Origin: CAVURS01 sp963834425
Lineage (GTDB): Bacteria; Actinomycetota; Actinomycetes; Actinomycetales; CAVURS01
Direction of reading: 5' to 3'
NCBI GenBank assembly: GCA_963834425.1
Contig: CAWIBR010000008.1
Location: 1 to 64,000, forward strand
DNA: 64,000 bases
A program made the translations under genes and the position numbers. The stretch's first letter is position 1, and the number at the start of each line of letters is the position of its first letter. The notes under the pieces were generated by a model, which was not told the DNA's origin, searched no databases, and saw only the letters and a program-made list of their open reading frames with translations. Positions 18,412-29,966 of this stretch are shown here, in pieces.

Positions 18412-19839
18412 ATGGACGAGGGCAGCGTTCACCCCGAACTAGAGCCGACCGGTGATCCGGCGCTGGATGCGGTGCTGGGCGAGTACGCCGCGCCACCGAG
18501 GCGATCAACGCCCTGGACCTGACCGCCCTGGTCCGCCTGGATGCTCCCTCGACCGGGTTGCACGCGGTGGCCCGCAACGTGGAGCTGCTGCGGCGGCGGC
18601 TGGCGGTGTTCGACTCCCGCTATGTGGCGGCGGTGGAGGTCGGGGACGAGCCGGCCCGCTATGCCCGGCCTTCGACGGCGGCGTTCTTGCGGGAGCAGCT
18701 GCGGCTGTCCGGTGGTGAGGCAAGCGGCGGGTGGACCTGGCCCACGCGATCAACCCGGCGGTGGCGTTCACCGGGGAAGTCCTCCCGGCGGCGTGTCCGA
18801 GCCTGGCGGCCGGGATCGCGGCCGGTGAGGTGTCGGGGAGCATGCCCGGATCGTGCTGGACACCCGGGCAACTGCCGGCCATGTCCGGGAGGAGTCAGGA
18901 CTGGTGGTGGAGGCCGAGATGGCCACCGCGGCGGCCAAGGTGACCCCGGCCGACCTGGAGGTCCTGGCCGGGGAGGTGATGGTCCGGGCTGATCCCGACG
19001 GCACCCTGCGCGAGGTCGAGCACGCTCACAGCAGCGCGGGCTGCGGTTGTGGAAGAAACGCGGCAAGCCGGGTCACCCTGCAGGCCGACCTGCACCAGGA
19101 AACCGGCGAAGCGGCCCGCGTCGTCCTGGACGCCTGGTCCAAACCCGCCCCGCCGTGACCGCCACCCCCGCGACAGCCGAGAGGGGTGGGCCGAACAGCC
19201 GGACCAGCCCGGCGAGGAGTCCGAGGCCGGGCCGGGCGATGGTGGCGTGGTGCAGATGCCGGGCACCCGAGACGACCGCCCACACCACGTGCGGATGCAC
19301 GACGCGTTCGGCGACATCCCAAAGCCGCCTCAACAGTGGGGACCTGCCGGCCTGCGGCGGGACCCGGCCGCGATGGTCTGGCACATCAAAGACACCCAGC
19401 CCGCGACCGGCACGGCCTCGCGGTCTCCGAACACGGCACCCTGCTCCCGACCGGCGACGCCCTGCGCGTCGCGACCAGTCGCAGCTGTACGTCCTGATCG
19501 AGGACAGCAGGGCGTCCCCCTCACCTCGGCCGGACCAGCCGGATCGCGACCCCGGCCAGACCGCAGCCCTGGCCGCCCGAGACCGGGGCTGTTCCTTCCC
19601 CGGCTGCGACCGGCCCCGTCACGCCAGCGCCACCACATCACCGACTGGGCCAACGGCGGACTCACCGACCTCGACAACCTCACCCTCCGGCGGCTACCAC
19701 CACCGCGAGTTCGCCAAACGCGGCTGGGCAGTGTGTGATGTTGAACGGGCTGCCGCACTGGCGACCACCCGCCTGGCTCGACCCCACCCGCACACCCATC
19801 CGCAACACCCGACAGTTCACCCTGCCCGAAACCGGCTAG
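18412..19839 (+). pseudogene. 13E12 repeat family protein (DUF222 + HNH), broken copy 2
   Basis: Same architecture and same direction as the 4442 copy, starting MDEGSVHPE. The DUF222 part (ARNVELLRRRLAVFDSRYVA, then GDEPARYARPSTAAFLREQL) and the HNH part (GCSFPGCDRP, then RQRHHITDWANGG) are recognisable, ending TPIRNTRQFTLPETG before the TAG at 19837-19839. Seven or more frame changes are needed (for example near 18490, 18720, 18835, 19070, 19155 and 19320). The two copies form direct repeats about 14 kb apart. Confidence 0.82.
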
Positions 19840-20022
19840 CCCTCGATGGATCTCGTGCACGTGGCCCAGGCGACTAACCCGTGGCCCGGGCTCGAGCAGC
19901 GATGGGCGTTCTCCATCTGAACCACACATGGACGCCACCGGCCCTGCAGGACGCCTGAGCATCATCAGATCGGAGAGTCCTGCCGCCGAGCGTCTGCCTC
20001 GGCGCACCCGGAAGGCCGATTC

Positions 20023-20499
20023 ATGCTCGTGCTCTACGACCCCGCCAGCGACTGCGTCATGGCGGCCACCCCGAGCTGGTCCCGCCGGCTCGGGGTCCGG
20101 CTCACGGCCGGCCGGCTCGACCGGGCCCTGGCCGGTGGCGCGTCGCCGGACTCGACCGTCCCGCTCGCGCTGCGGGCTCAGGCGCTGGTCCGGCCCGCGG
20201 AGCGCCTCGCGCTGGCCGACAGCCTGGAGCGGATCCTCGCCGCGACGCCGTGCCGGGCGGCCCGCGCGCCGAAGTACATCGACGCGGCCTTCTATCGCCG
20301 GGTGAGCGCCGCCTCCGCCGAGCTGCGCGAGCTGGTCTCCACCCTGCGCGGGTGGGGCCCGGTCTCGGCCGAGGGGATGGCCAAAGCCCGGCTGCTGGTC
20401 ACCGACGGCCTGGGCCCCCTGCACCGCGGCAGCGGCGACCTCGCGCTCGCCGCCCGCGAGGCGATCTGGGCCCTGCAGGCGACGCCCAGCTGGGCCTGA
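20023..20499 (+). CDS. Hypothetical protein
   Basis: 158 residues, ATG with GGAAGG upstream, intact frame with normal actinobacterial codon use. Alanine- and arginine-rich and predicted mostly helical, with no signal peptide or membrane segment. A central RAQALVRPAERLALADSLER helix and a C-terminal LALAAREAIWALQ helix are the main features. No family is recognised. It lies 128 bp before a two-component system on the same strand but with no overlap, so a functional link is unproven. Confidence 0.55.
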   Translation: MLVLYDPASDCVMAATPSWSRRLGVRLTAGRLDRALAGGASPDSTVPLALRAQALVRPAERLALADSLERILAATPCRAARAPKYIDAAFYRRVSAASAELRELVSTLRGWGPVSAEGMAKARLLVTDGLGPLHRGSGDLALAAREAIWALQATPSWA

Positions 20500-20627
20500 G
20501 CATCCCGCTCGGCCGCCTTTCCTTCCGCTCTCGACCCTCAACTCGAGGACCCAGCCTCGACGCGCAACCCTCGACTCAGGGATCATCCGCGAGTACGCCG
20601 CGTGTGGTGCCGAGAGGGAGGGCGCAG

Positions 20628-21329
20628 GTGAGCACGGTTCTCGTCGTGGAGGACGAGCCGAAGCTGCGTGAGGTGCTGCGCTCCTACCTCGAGCGGGCCG
20701 GCCTCACGGTGCTGTCCGCTGCCACCGGGGCCGCGGCCCTGTCGCTGGTGAGTGCGGCGTCGCCCGACCTGGTCGTCCTCGACCTGGGGCTGCCGGACAT
20801 TCCCGGCGAGGAGGTGGCGAAGGAGATCCGGCTGGCTCGGCCGATCCCCATCGTCATGCTGACCGCCAAGGCTGGTGAGGACGACCGGATCCGCGGGCTC
20901 GAGCTGGGCGCCGACGACTACGTCACCAAGCCGTTCAGCCCCCGTGAGCTGGTCCTGCGGGTCCAGGCCGTCCTGCGCCGGGCTGCGGCCGAAGGTGGCG
21001 CGGAAGCCCGCGACGTGCGCTCCTTCGGCTTCGGCCGGTTGGTCATCGACCACTCGCAGCGGACGGTGCGCATCGATGGCGTCGTGGTCGAGCTGACACC
21101 TACCGAGTGGAGCGTCCTGGACGCGCTGGCGACAACGCCCGGGCGCGTCTACTCCCGGGCCGAGCTGATCAACCGGGTGCGCGGCTACGAGTTCGAGGGG
21201 TACGAACGCACGATCGACTCGCACGTCAAGAACCTGCGGCGCAAGATCGAGCTCGACCCGCACCGGCCGCGATGTGTCCTGACGGTTATGGGAGCCGGCT
21301 ACCGGCTGGCGTTGACACCGGATGACTAG
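20628..21329 (+). CDS. OmpR/PhoB-family response regulator
   Basis: 233 residues from the GTG at 20628 (GAGGGAGGGCGCAG upstream). The receiver domain (1-115) has acidic E9-D9-type residues in VVEDEPK, the phosphoacceptor D52 in VVLDLGLPD, T79 in MLTAK and K101 in VTKPF. The C-terminal winged helix (about 135-230) has the OmpR hallmarks LTPTEWSVLDAL, TIDSHVKNLRRKIE and VMGAGYRL. Its end overlaps the histidine kinase gene by eight bases. The signal and regulon are unknown. Confidence 0.93.
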   Translation: MSTVLVVEDEPKLREVLRSYLERAGLTVLSAATGAAALSLVSAASPDLVVLDLGLPDIPGEEVAKEIRLARPIPIVMLTAKAGEDDRIRGLELGADDYVTKPFSPRELVLRVQAVLRRAAAEGGAEARDVRSFGFGRLVIDHSQRTVRIDGVVVELTPTEWSVLDALATTPGRVYSRAELINRVRGYEFEGYERTIDSHVKNLRRKIELDPHRPRCVLTVMGAGYRLALTPDD

Positions 21330-22656
21330 GGGTCCGGGACTTCGTATCGCGTTGCGGCTGGCCGTCGCCCTGGTGGTGGTCGCGGTCCTGGGCGTCGTCC
21401 TCGTCTCCGTCCTGGCGCTGGTCTTCAGTGGACGCGACATCACGAGCCTGGAGCAGCAACGTCGCAACGACCTGATCCGCTCCCTCGCCATCGATGCAGC
21501 CGCGACGTACAACACGGGTCGACCGGGCTGGTCGGACGTCGACCTGAAGCCCGCCTTCGCGCACGCCGCGAGCAGCGGCACCCAGGTCGAGGTGGTCGAC
21601 CAGCAGGGCAACGTCGTCGCCTCCAACCTGGTCGGCTCGATCGACCAACCCGGGGTCACCGCGACTCCGATCACGTTGAACGGCAGCCAGATCGGCACGC
21701 TCTACGTGAAGTTCTCCGGGCGCAGTCTCCTCGCATCGGTGGATAACCTGCGCTCCTCGGTCACCGGTGCCGTCATCGCGGCCGCTGGCTTGGCAGCGAT
21801 CCTGGCTCTCGCCGTCGCTCTCGTCGTGTCGCGACGGATCACCCGGCCGGTCGCTCTGTTGATCGAGTCGGCCCGGGCGATGCGCGACGGTGACCGGCAG
21901 GCGCGGGTGGGTCCGATCAAGGGCGCTCCGGCCGAATTGGCCGAACTGGCAATGACTTTCGACGCCATGGCCGATTCGCTGGCCGATCAGGAGCGGCTGC
22001 GGCGCGACCTGGTGCAGGACGTGGCCCATGAGCTGCGGACACCGCTGGCGGTCCTCCAGGCCAACTGCGAGGCCCTGCTCGACGGGGTGGTCGAGCACAC
22101 GCCCGCGCAGACCGCCTCCCTGCACGAGGAGGTGATGCGCCTCGCCCGCATCGTCGATGACCTGCAGACGCTCGGGGCAGCCAAGGCGGCCGCGCTCGAG
22201 CTGACGCTCGCACCGTGTGACCTGGCCGAGATCGCCCGGGGCGCAGCCGAGGCGTGGGAGGCGAGCTTCCTGGTGAAGCGGATCGAGCTCACCCGGAGTC
22301 TGGAGCCGGTGCGAGTGGAGGCTGACGCCGGCCGGTTGCATCAGGTGATCTCCAACCTGCTGGGCAATGCCCTGAAGTACACACCCAGCGGGGGACGCGT
22401 CGCGTTGTCCGTGTCCAGCGAGGTCGATCACGCCCGGCTGGCCGTCCAGGACTCGGGCATCGGTATCGCACCGGCCGACCAGGAACGTCTCTTCGAACGG
22501 CTCTGGCGGGCCGGGGGAGCCGACCAGCCCGAGGGCTCGGGTATCGGCCTCGCGGTCGCCGCCGAGCTGGTCAGTGCCCACCGAGGCACGATCGAGGTCG
22601 AGAGCGAGCCGGGGCAGGGCTCGCTGTTCGTCGTCGTACTGCCCGAAGCCCGCTGA
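21322..22656 (+). CDS. Two-component sensor histidine kinase
   Basis: 444 residues. The first membrane helix is at about 9-36, a roughly 110-residue outer sensor region follows, the second helix is at about 147-170 and a HAMP linker at 171-225. The HisKA box DVAHELRTPLAVLQANCEA carries the phospho-accepting H236, and the HATPase domain shows the N box (ISNLLGNALKYTP), G1 (DSGIGIA) and G2 (GSGIGLAVAAELV). It resembles BaeS-type kinases. Translational overlap marks the preceding regulator as its partner. Confidence 0.93.
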   Translation: MTRGPGLRIALRLAVALVVVAVLGVVLVSVLALVFSGRDITSLEQQRRNDLIRSLAIDAAATYNTGRPGWSDVDLKPAFAHAASSGTQVEVVDQQGNVVASNLVGSIDQPGVTATPITLNGSQIGTLYVKFSGRSLLASVDNLRSSVTGAVIAAAGLAAILALAVALVVSRRITRPVALLIESARAMRDGDRQARVGPIKGAPAELAELAMTFDAMADSLADQERLRRDLVQDVAHELRTPLAVLQANCEALLDGVVEHTPAQTASLHEEVMRLARIVDDLQTLGAAKAAALELTLAPCDLAEIARGAAEAWEASFLVKRIELTRSLEPVRVEADAGRLHQVISNLLGNALKYTPSGGRVALSVSSEVDHARLAVQDSGIGIAPADQERLFERLWRAGGADQPEGSGIGLAVAAELVSAHRGTIEVESEPGQGSLFVVVLPEAR

Positions 22657-22683
22657 ACCCGTTGCGGCCAGTAGGTTCTGGGC

Positions 22684-23148
22684 TCAGGCGAGCGGGAGGT
22701 CGAACTCCGGTCCCACCTCGGACTCCGGCCGAGGGCCGAAGATGCGACGTTCGCTCGCCAGGATCGGCCGGTCGTTGATGCTGGCCTCTCGGCGACGCAT
22801 CAAGCCCTCGTCGTCGAACTCCCAGTTCTCGTTGCCATAGCTGCGGAACCACTGGCCGGCCGCGTCGTGCGACTCGTACTGGAAGCGTACGGCGATCCGG
22901 TTGCCCGCGAACGCCCACAGGCTCTTGCGCAACGCGTAGTCGAGCTCGCGCTCCCACTTGGCGGTCAGGAACTCCACGATCGCGGCTCGCCCAGTGATGA
23001 AGGTGTCCCGATTCCGCCAGACCGAATCCTCGGTGTAGGCGCCGGCGACTCGCTCGGGATCCCTGGTGTTCCAGGCATTTTCAGCGGCTTGCACCTTCTG
23101 CCGAGCTGTCTCCTCGGTGTACGGCGGAAACGGTGGACGTCCGGTCAT
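22684..23148 (-). CDS. NTF2-like DUF1348 family protein
   Basis: 154 residues. The family pattern is clear: PPFPPYTEETARQKVQAAEN, WNTRDPERVAGAYTEDSVWR and RSYGNENWEFDDEGLMRRRE. NTF2-like folds form small cone-shaped pockets; no catalytic activity is established for DUF1348. The start lies five bases after the katG stop on the same strand, so it is probably cotranscribed with furA-katG and may be part of an oxidative-stress response. The 27-base gap to the convergent kinase holds nothing evident. Confidence 0.85.
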   Translation of the reverse strand: MTGRPPFPPYTEETARQKVQAAENAWNTRDPERVAGAYTEDSVWRNRDTFITGRAAIVEFLTAKWERELDYALRKSLWAFAGNRIAVRFQYESHDAAGQWFRSYGNENWEFDDEGLMRRREASINDRPILASERRIFGPRPESEVGPEFDLPLA

Positions 23149-23153
23149 GGAGG

Positions 23154-25390
<2,237 letters not shown>

Positions 25391-25398
<8 letters not shown>

Positions 25399-25837
25399 GG
25401 GAATCCTTTCGGGATGAGGGTTTTGCGCAGTCGGGGCAGGTGCCCCAGTAGGTGACCTCGGCCTCGTCGATGACGAAGCCGTGGTCCTCGGATGCGGTCA
25501 GGCAGGGTGTGTGGCCGGTGGCGCAGTCGACATCGGCAATGACTCCGCAGGAGCGGCAGACGACGTGGTGATGGTTGTCCGCGACCCGCGACTCATAGCG
25601 CGGCACCGAGCCCGCGGGCTCGATCCGCCGGACCAGGCCGGCCGTGGTGAGTGCCCGCAGCACGTCGTAGACCGCCTGGTGCGAGAGCTCGCCGAGATCG
25701 GCCCGGGCCACCCCGATGATCTGGTCGGTGTCGGCGTGCGGATGGTCGTAGACCGCGGTGAGCACTGCCATCCTGGGCCGGGTGACGCGCAGCTCCGCTC
25801 CGCGCAGCAGCTGCTCGACCTCCAGGCTCGTCGGCAC
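25391..25837 (-). CDS. furA: FurA-type peroxide/iron regulator
   Basis: 148 residues from the GTG at 25837. It has a winged-helix N-terminus (LRVTRPRMAVLTAVYDHPHA, LSHQAVYDVLRALTTAGLV), the metal site HHHVVC and two CxxC pairs (CRSCG and, at the C-terminus, CPDC) for structural zinc. It overlaps katG by eight bases. FurA represses katG and itself in relatives. A longer frame opening at a TTG (25873) would start inside the predicted -35 box, so the GTG, which coincides with the expected transcription start, is preferred. Confidence 0.9.
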
Positions 25838-25843
25838 GCGCCG

Positions 25844-25873
25844 AGTCTGCCGCCCTTTTCTGGAATGAGTCAA
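25844..25873 (-). promoter_or_regulatory. Promoter of furA-katG (probably leaderless)
   Basis: On the minus strand TTGACT (25868-25873), an 18-bp spacer and CAGACT (25844-25849) lie seven bases before the furA GTG at 25837. The AT-rich ATTCCAGAAAA spacer is a possible FurA contact region. No Shine-Dalgarno sequence fits, which supports leaderless initiation as reported for furA in other actinobacteria. Confidence 0.55.
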
Positions 25874-25875
25874 GA

Positions 25876-26478
25876 GTGCCCCAAGCCGCGATCGTCCTCA
25901 CCGGAGCGCCTGCGACCGGCAAGTCCACCCTGGCCGCGCGAGATCGCGCGCCGGCTCGGCGCCGCGGTCATCGACCAGGACGTGGCGACCGGCCCGATGG
26001 TCGAGGTCGTCTCCCGGGTCGTGGGGACCGAGGACCTGGACGACCCGACGTTCGCCGGACTCACCCGGGACGCGCGCTATGAGGTGGTGACGGCGCTCGC
26101 GGTGGACAACCTCCGGGCCGGGTTGCCGGTCGTCCTCGTCGCGCCGTTCACCACCGAGCGCCGTGACCTCGGCCGCCTGGACCCGGCTGAGCCCGCGCTT
26201 GTCCGACGCCGGCGGCGAGCCGCTGCTGGTCTGGATCTGGCTGCCGGTCGAGGAGATCGTCCGTCGGCTGCGGGAGCGAGCGGCGCCCCGGGACGCCGGC
26301 AAGCTCGACCGAGGACCGGCGGCCGAGGAAGCGCTGACGGCAGCCAACCAGGCACCGGTCGGGCCGCATCTGGAGCTGGACGGCCGGTCCGGCTCCGGCC
26401 GAGCTGCTCGAACGGGTCGTCCTCGCGCTTCTGCCGCTGAACCTCTGCTCCGTGTCTTGCCATCGATGGCAAGCGTGA
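25876..26478 (+). CDS. P-loop kinase/AAA-type small nucleotide-binding protein (frame-interrupted)
   Basis: Starts with a GTG divergent from furA. The Walker A motif GAPATGKST is at about residues 9-17. After a break near 25941 the frame continues EIARRLGAAVIDQDVATGPM and VVLVAPFTTERRD, and after another near 26190 GGEPLLVWIWLPVEEIVRRL, with an R-x-x-x-R-D lid-like segment. This is the layout of small-molecule kinases of the gluconate/shikimate/adenylylsulfate kinase type. A final break near 26400 leads to ELLERVVLALLPL and a TGA at 26476-26478, inside the first LacI operator. The substrate is unknown; a sugar-acid kinase would fit the island. Confidence 0.6.
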
Positions 26479-26503
26479 GACATACTCTTGCCATCGATGG
26501 CAA
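26457..26503 (+). promoter_or_regulatory. Twin perfect LacI-type operators and promoter of lacI1
   Basis: Two identical 16-bp perfect palindromes, TTGCCATCGATGGCAA, lie at 26457-26472 and 26488-26503, 31 bp centre to centre (three turns). The first supplies a -35 (TTGCCA, 26457-26462), followed after 18 bp by a -10 CATACT (26481-26486); the second covers the transcription start region. The LacI gene starts at 26540. The central CG inside a palindrome is typical of LacI/GalR operators. Confidence 0.85.
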
Positions 26504-26539
26504 TGCCGTCGACCGACCGACCGGAAGATAGGTGAACCC

Positions 26540-27545
26540 GTGTCGACCGACTCCCGGACCGTCATCCTGCGCGATGTCGCCCAGTCGGCCGGCGTGAGCC
26601 TGCGCACCGCGTCGCGAGTGCTCAACGAGGACCCGAACGTCGCCGAGGAGACCCGACGCCGGGTGCTGAGCGTGATGCAGGAGCTGAGCTACACCCCGGA
26701 CGCCATGGCCCGGTCCTTGCGGGCCGGCAAGGACGCGACCGTCGGCCTGATCGTCGAGTCGGTCGCCGACCCGTTCTTCGCCGAGCTGATCGAGGCGGTC
26801 GAGCGGGCGGCCGACGAGAGCGAGCGGTCGGTCCTGATCGGGTCGACCCACCAGGACCCGGACCGCGAGCGCACCCTGGTCGAGCAGATGCTGCAGCGCC
26901 GGGTCTCCGGCCTCTTGCTCGTGCCGACCTCGAGCGACCACGGCTGGCTGGAGCGGGCCGTCGGCTCGACCCAGGTCGTCCTGGTCGACCGCCCGGCGCC
27001 CGGGCTGAGCGCCGACGTCGTGCGGGTCGATGACCGAGCGGCGACCGCCTCCGCGACGACGCATCTGATCGAGCAGGGCCACCGGCGGATCGCCTACATC
27101 GGCGACTTCCCGACGGTGTCGACCTCGGCGGACCGGCTGGAGGGCTTCCTGTCGGCCCTGGCCGAGCATGGGCTGGACGCCGACGAGGACCTCGTCCGGG
27201 CCAGCTGCCCGACGCCAGAGTCGGCCGCGGCGGCGACCAACGAGCTCGGTGTCGACTGGAGCGCCGACCGCCATCCTGAGTGCGGCGACGCGGTGCTCGC
27301 TCGGCGTCGTACCGGCCCTGCATGCGTTGCGCCGCACCGAGATCGCGCTGGTGGGCTTCGGGGACTTCGTCATGGCCGACGCGCTCCAGCCCGGCATCAC
27401 GGTCATCGACCATTCGGCGCGGGCCGTCGGGGTCAGCGCCACGGAGCGGCTCACGGCCCGGCTCGGGCAACCCGACCTGCCGGCCGAGGTGTCCTACGTG
27501 CCGGTGCAGTTGGTCCAGCGCGGATCGGGGGAGCTCCGCCCATGA
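26540..27545 (+). CDS. LacI-family regulator 1 (frame-interrupted near 27255)
   Basis: GTG start. The N-terminal HTH and hinge helix are classical: ILRDVAQSAGVSLRTASRVL, then LSYTPDAMARSLRAG. The ligand domain runs VGLIVESVADPFFAELIEAV to TNELG in one frame, then GAPTAILSAATRCSLGVVPA and ALVGFGDF to the C-terminus in another. The twin operators just upstream make autoregulation and control of the kinase-aldolase operon likely. Its stop overlaps the FGGY kinase start (ATGA). The effector is probably a sugar or sugar phosphate of that pathway. Confidence 0.88.
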
Positions 27546-28946
27546 AGGCGATCGAGGCGGTGGCCGGCGTCGACCTGGGCACGACGACGGCCAAGGTGCT
27601 CATCCGTGATCTCGAGGGCCGCGAACTGGCCCGGTGCGAGGCCCGTACGCCGTGGGTGACCACGCAGCAGGGCGGCACCGAGACGTCCGCGGAGGCGCTG
27701 ACCGAGCTGACCTTGTCGTTGCTGCGGCGCGCGGTCGAGCGCGCCGACCACGCTTTCGCTGGGGTCCAGGTGCTGGCCGTCGCCGTGGCCGGGCTGGCCG
27801 AGAGCGGCGTGCTCGTCGACCGGTCCGGGCGCCCTGCGTCTCCCGTCATTGCGTGGTTCGATCGGCGCGGCGCCGCGCAGGTGCTCGAGGTCGACGCCCT
27901 CCGGCCGGACTTCGGCCGCGAGTTCGTACGGCGCACCGGACTGCCCTGGGACTGTCAGGCCAGCATCGCCAAACTCTTGTGGCTCCGCAGCGAGGGCCTG
28001 ACCATCACGGCGGCCGACCGCTGGCTCAGCATTCCGGAGTACGTCGTGCATCGCCTCGGCGGTGAGCGAGTCAGCGAACCGTCGCTCGCCTCGCGGACCG
28101 GGTTGCTCGACCAGGCCGACGTCACGGCGTGGGCCGACGGGCCAGCCGCATTGGGTCTGCCGGTGTCTCTGCTCAATCCCATTGTCCTGGCTGGCAATTC
28201 GATCGGTCGGGTGCGCTCGGACCGGCTGCCAGCCAGCCTGCAGTCGGCCGCGCTGACCGTCGCTGGCCATGACCACCCGGTCGCTGCCTTGGGAGTCGGT
28301 GCGGCCGGACCGGACGAGCTCTTCAACTCCTCGGGCACGGCGGACGTCCTCGCCCGGTCGATCCCCGGCCGGCTCACCGACGCCCAGCGCGAGCAGCTCG
28401 TTGGTGGTGGCGCCTCAGCCGGCGCGCACGTGCTGCCCGACACCACCCTGCTCCTCGCCGGCGTGCGAGGCGGGCTGGTCCTGCGCCGTGTCCTCGACCT
28501 GCTGGACGCCGACGGGGATGCCCGGCGTGACGAGCTGGACCGGCTGGCGCTCGCGGTGGAGGACCTGCCGGCCGGGCTTGAGGTCTCCGGCGCCGGGCCG
28601 ACCGGTGACGACGTCATCTTGCGCGTGCGCGACGGCGCGAGCCCGGCCGCCATCTGGACCGCGGCTACGCGCTACACGGCGCGCGAGGCCGCGGCCGTCC
28701 TGCGAAAGGTCGACGGTGGTCGTGGGCCCGCACGAGCGCGCCGTGGCCTGCGGGGGCTGGACCCGGATGGCCAGCGTCCGGCGGGCCAAGTCCGAGCTCA
28801 TCGCGCATCTCGAGTTCTCCGAGGTGCGTGAGCCGGGTGTGACGGGCGCCGCCCTGCTAGCCCTCCAGGCGGCCGGCCTTCGGTCGCACCCTCCCGAGCC
28901 TGTCCATCAGTCAGACCTGCACGCACACCTAGAAGGAGTCTCATGA
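27542..28946 (+). CDS. FGGY-family carbohydrate kinase (frame-interrupted near 28710)
   Basis: ATP-dependent sugar kinase of the xylulokinase/gluconokinase superfamily. It has the N-terminal phosphate-1 loop VAGVDLGTTTAKVLIRD, a PVIAWFDRRG segment, SLASRTGLLD, the central VAGHDHPVAALGVG and the phosphate-2 region NSSGTADVL. After the break near 28710 the adenosine-side VGPHERAVACGGWTRM and C-terminus continue to 28946. Summed length is about 468 residues, normal for the family. It sits between lacI1 and an aldolase with overlapping ends, so it probably phosphorylates the sugar that the aldolase later splits. Substrate cannot be told from sequence. Confidence 0.85.
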
Positions 28947-29867
28947 CCACCGACCAGATCACCGCACGGCGTACCCTCGCCGACATCGCCGGTGATGACG
29001 GGCGTGTTCTCGATCATCGCCATGGATCAGCGAAACACGTTGCGCCGCATGTTCACCGCGGTCGGCATCGACGCCAGTGAGGAGGACATGCGCCAGGCCA
29101 AGACGGACGTGGCCCGGGCCCTGACCCCCCTCGCGAGCGGCATCCTCTTCGACCCGACGTACGGCGTCCCGGCCGTCACCGGCAACGACGCACTGGCCGC
29201 CAGCTGCGGTCTGTTGGTCGCGAGCGAGCCGGCCGAGCGCGGGAAGTTCGGCGTCGAGCCGATCACGCATCGCGACCCCGAGCTGGACGCTCGGTGGGTA
29301 CTCGAGCAGGGCGGCGACGCCAACAAGTTCTTCGCCCAGCTGCGCGTCGACCGGCCCGCGCCCAAGGCCGGCGAGCCCGACCTGGTCGCGCTCGGCCTGG
29401 GGGCGGTCCGTGAGGTCGTCGCCGACTGCGCCGCGGCCGGCGTCCCCTCGGTGATCGAGAATCTGGTCTACCCGCAGGACGGCGAGGACTTCACCGGTGC
29501 GGTCCGCGAGGACGCGATCATCGAGGCCGCCCGGGCGTTGAACGACGTCGGCGGTGACCTGCTCAAGCTCGAGTACCCCGGGTCTCCGGCGGCCTGCCGT
29601 CGGCTCGCCGCAGTCCTGGACCGGCCGTGGGCCGTGCTCTCGGCCGGCGTGCCGTTCGAGGACTTCACTCAGGTCATGCAGATCGCCTTCGACGAGGGCG
29701 GCGCATCGGGCTTCATCGCCGGCCGGTCCGTCTGGCGGGAGTCCCTCGCGCTCAGCGGCCCGGAGCGGACGACCTTCCTGACCGAGATCGCGCGGCCGCG
29801 CCTGGAGACCTTGCTGTCGGTCGCCGCCGGCCGGGCCCGGCCCTGGACCGAGTTCGGGACCGCCTGA
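28943..29867 (+). CDS. LacD/YihT-type class I aldolase (frame-interrupted near 28990)
   Basis: The ATG at 28943 has AGAAGGAG upstream and overlaps the kinase stop, but its frame leads to the main body only after an indel near 28990. The body opens VFSIIAMDQRNTLRRMF, characteristic of tagatose-1,6-bisphosphate aldolase (LacD) and sulfofructose-1-phosphate aldolase (YihT), and carries the Schiff-base lysine region LLKLEYPGS. These enzymes cleave ketose-1-phosphates or bisphosphates to dihydroxyacetone phosphate plus an aldehyde. With an FGGY kinase upstream, a short EMP-like route for a ketose is inferred. A downstream ATG at 28992 exists but has no good ribosome site. Confidence 0.8.
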
Positions 29868-29910
29868 GACTGTTCGGTCGGATCGCTGCTCGGTCGGATC
29901 CTGTGGACGC

Positions 29911-29933
29911 GGGCGACTGAGACCCCGTCGCCC
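29911..29933. terminator. Hairpin between convergent aldolase and lacI2
   Basis: GGGCGAC (29911-29917) and GTCGCCC (29927-29933) pair perfectly around a nine-base loop. The stem lies in the 99-bp gap between two convergent genes. No U-tract follows, which is common for actinobacterial hairpins. An alternative pairing of GAGACCC (29919-29925) with GGGTCTC (29951-29957) is also possible. Confidence 0.5.
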
Positions 29934-29966
29934 TCTCATCCGGGGCGGCTGGGTCTCGCTCGCCGG

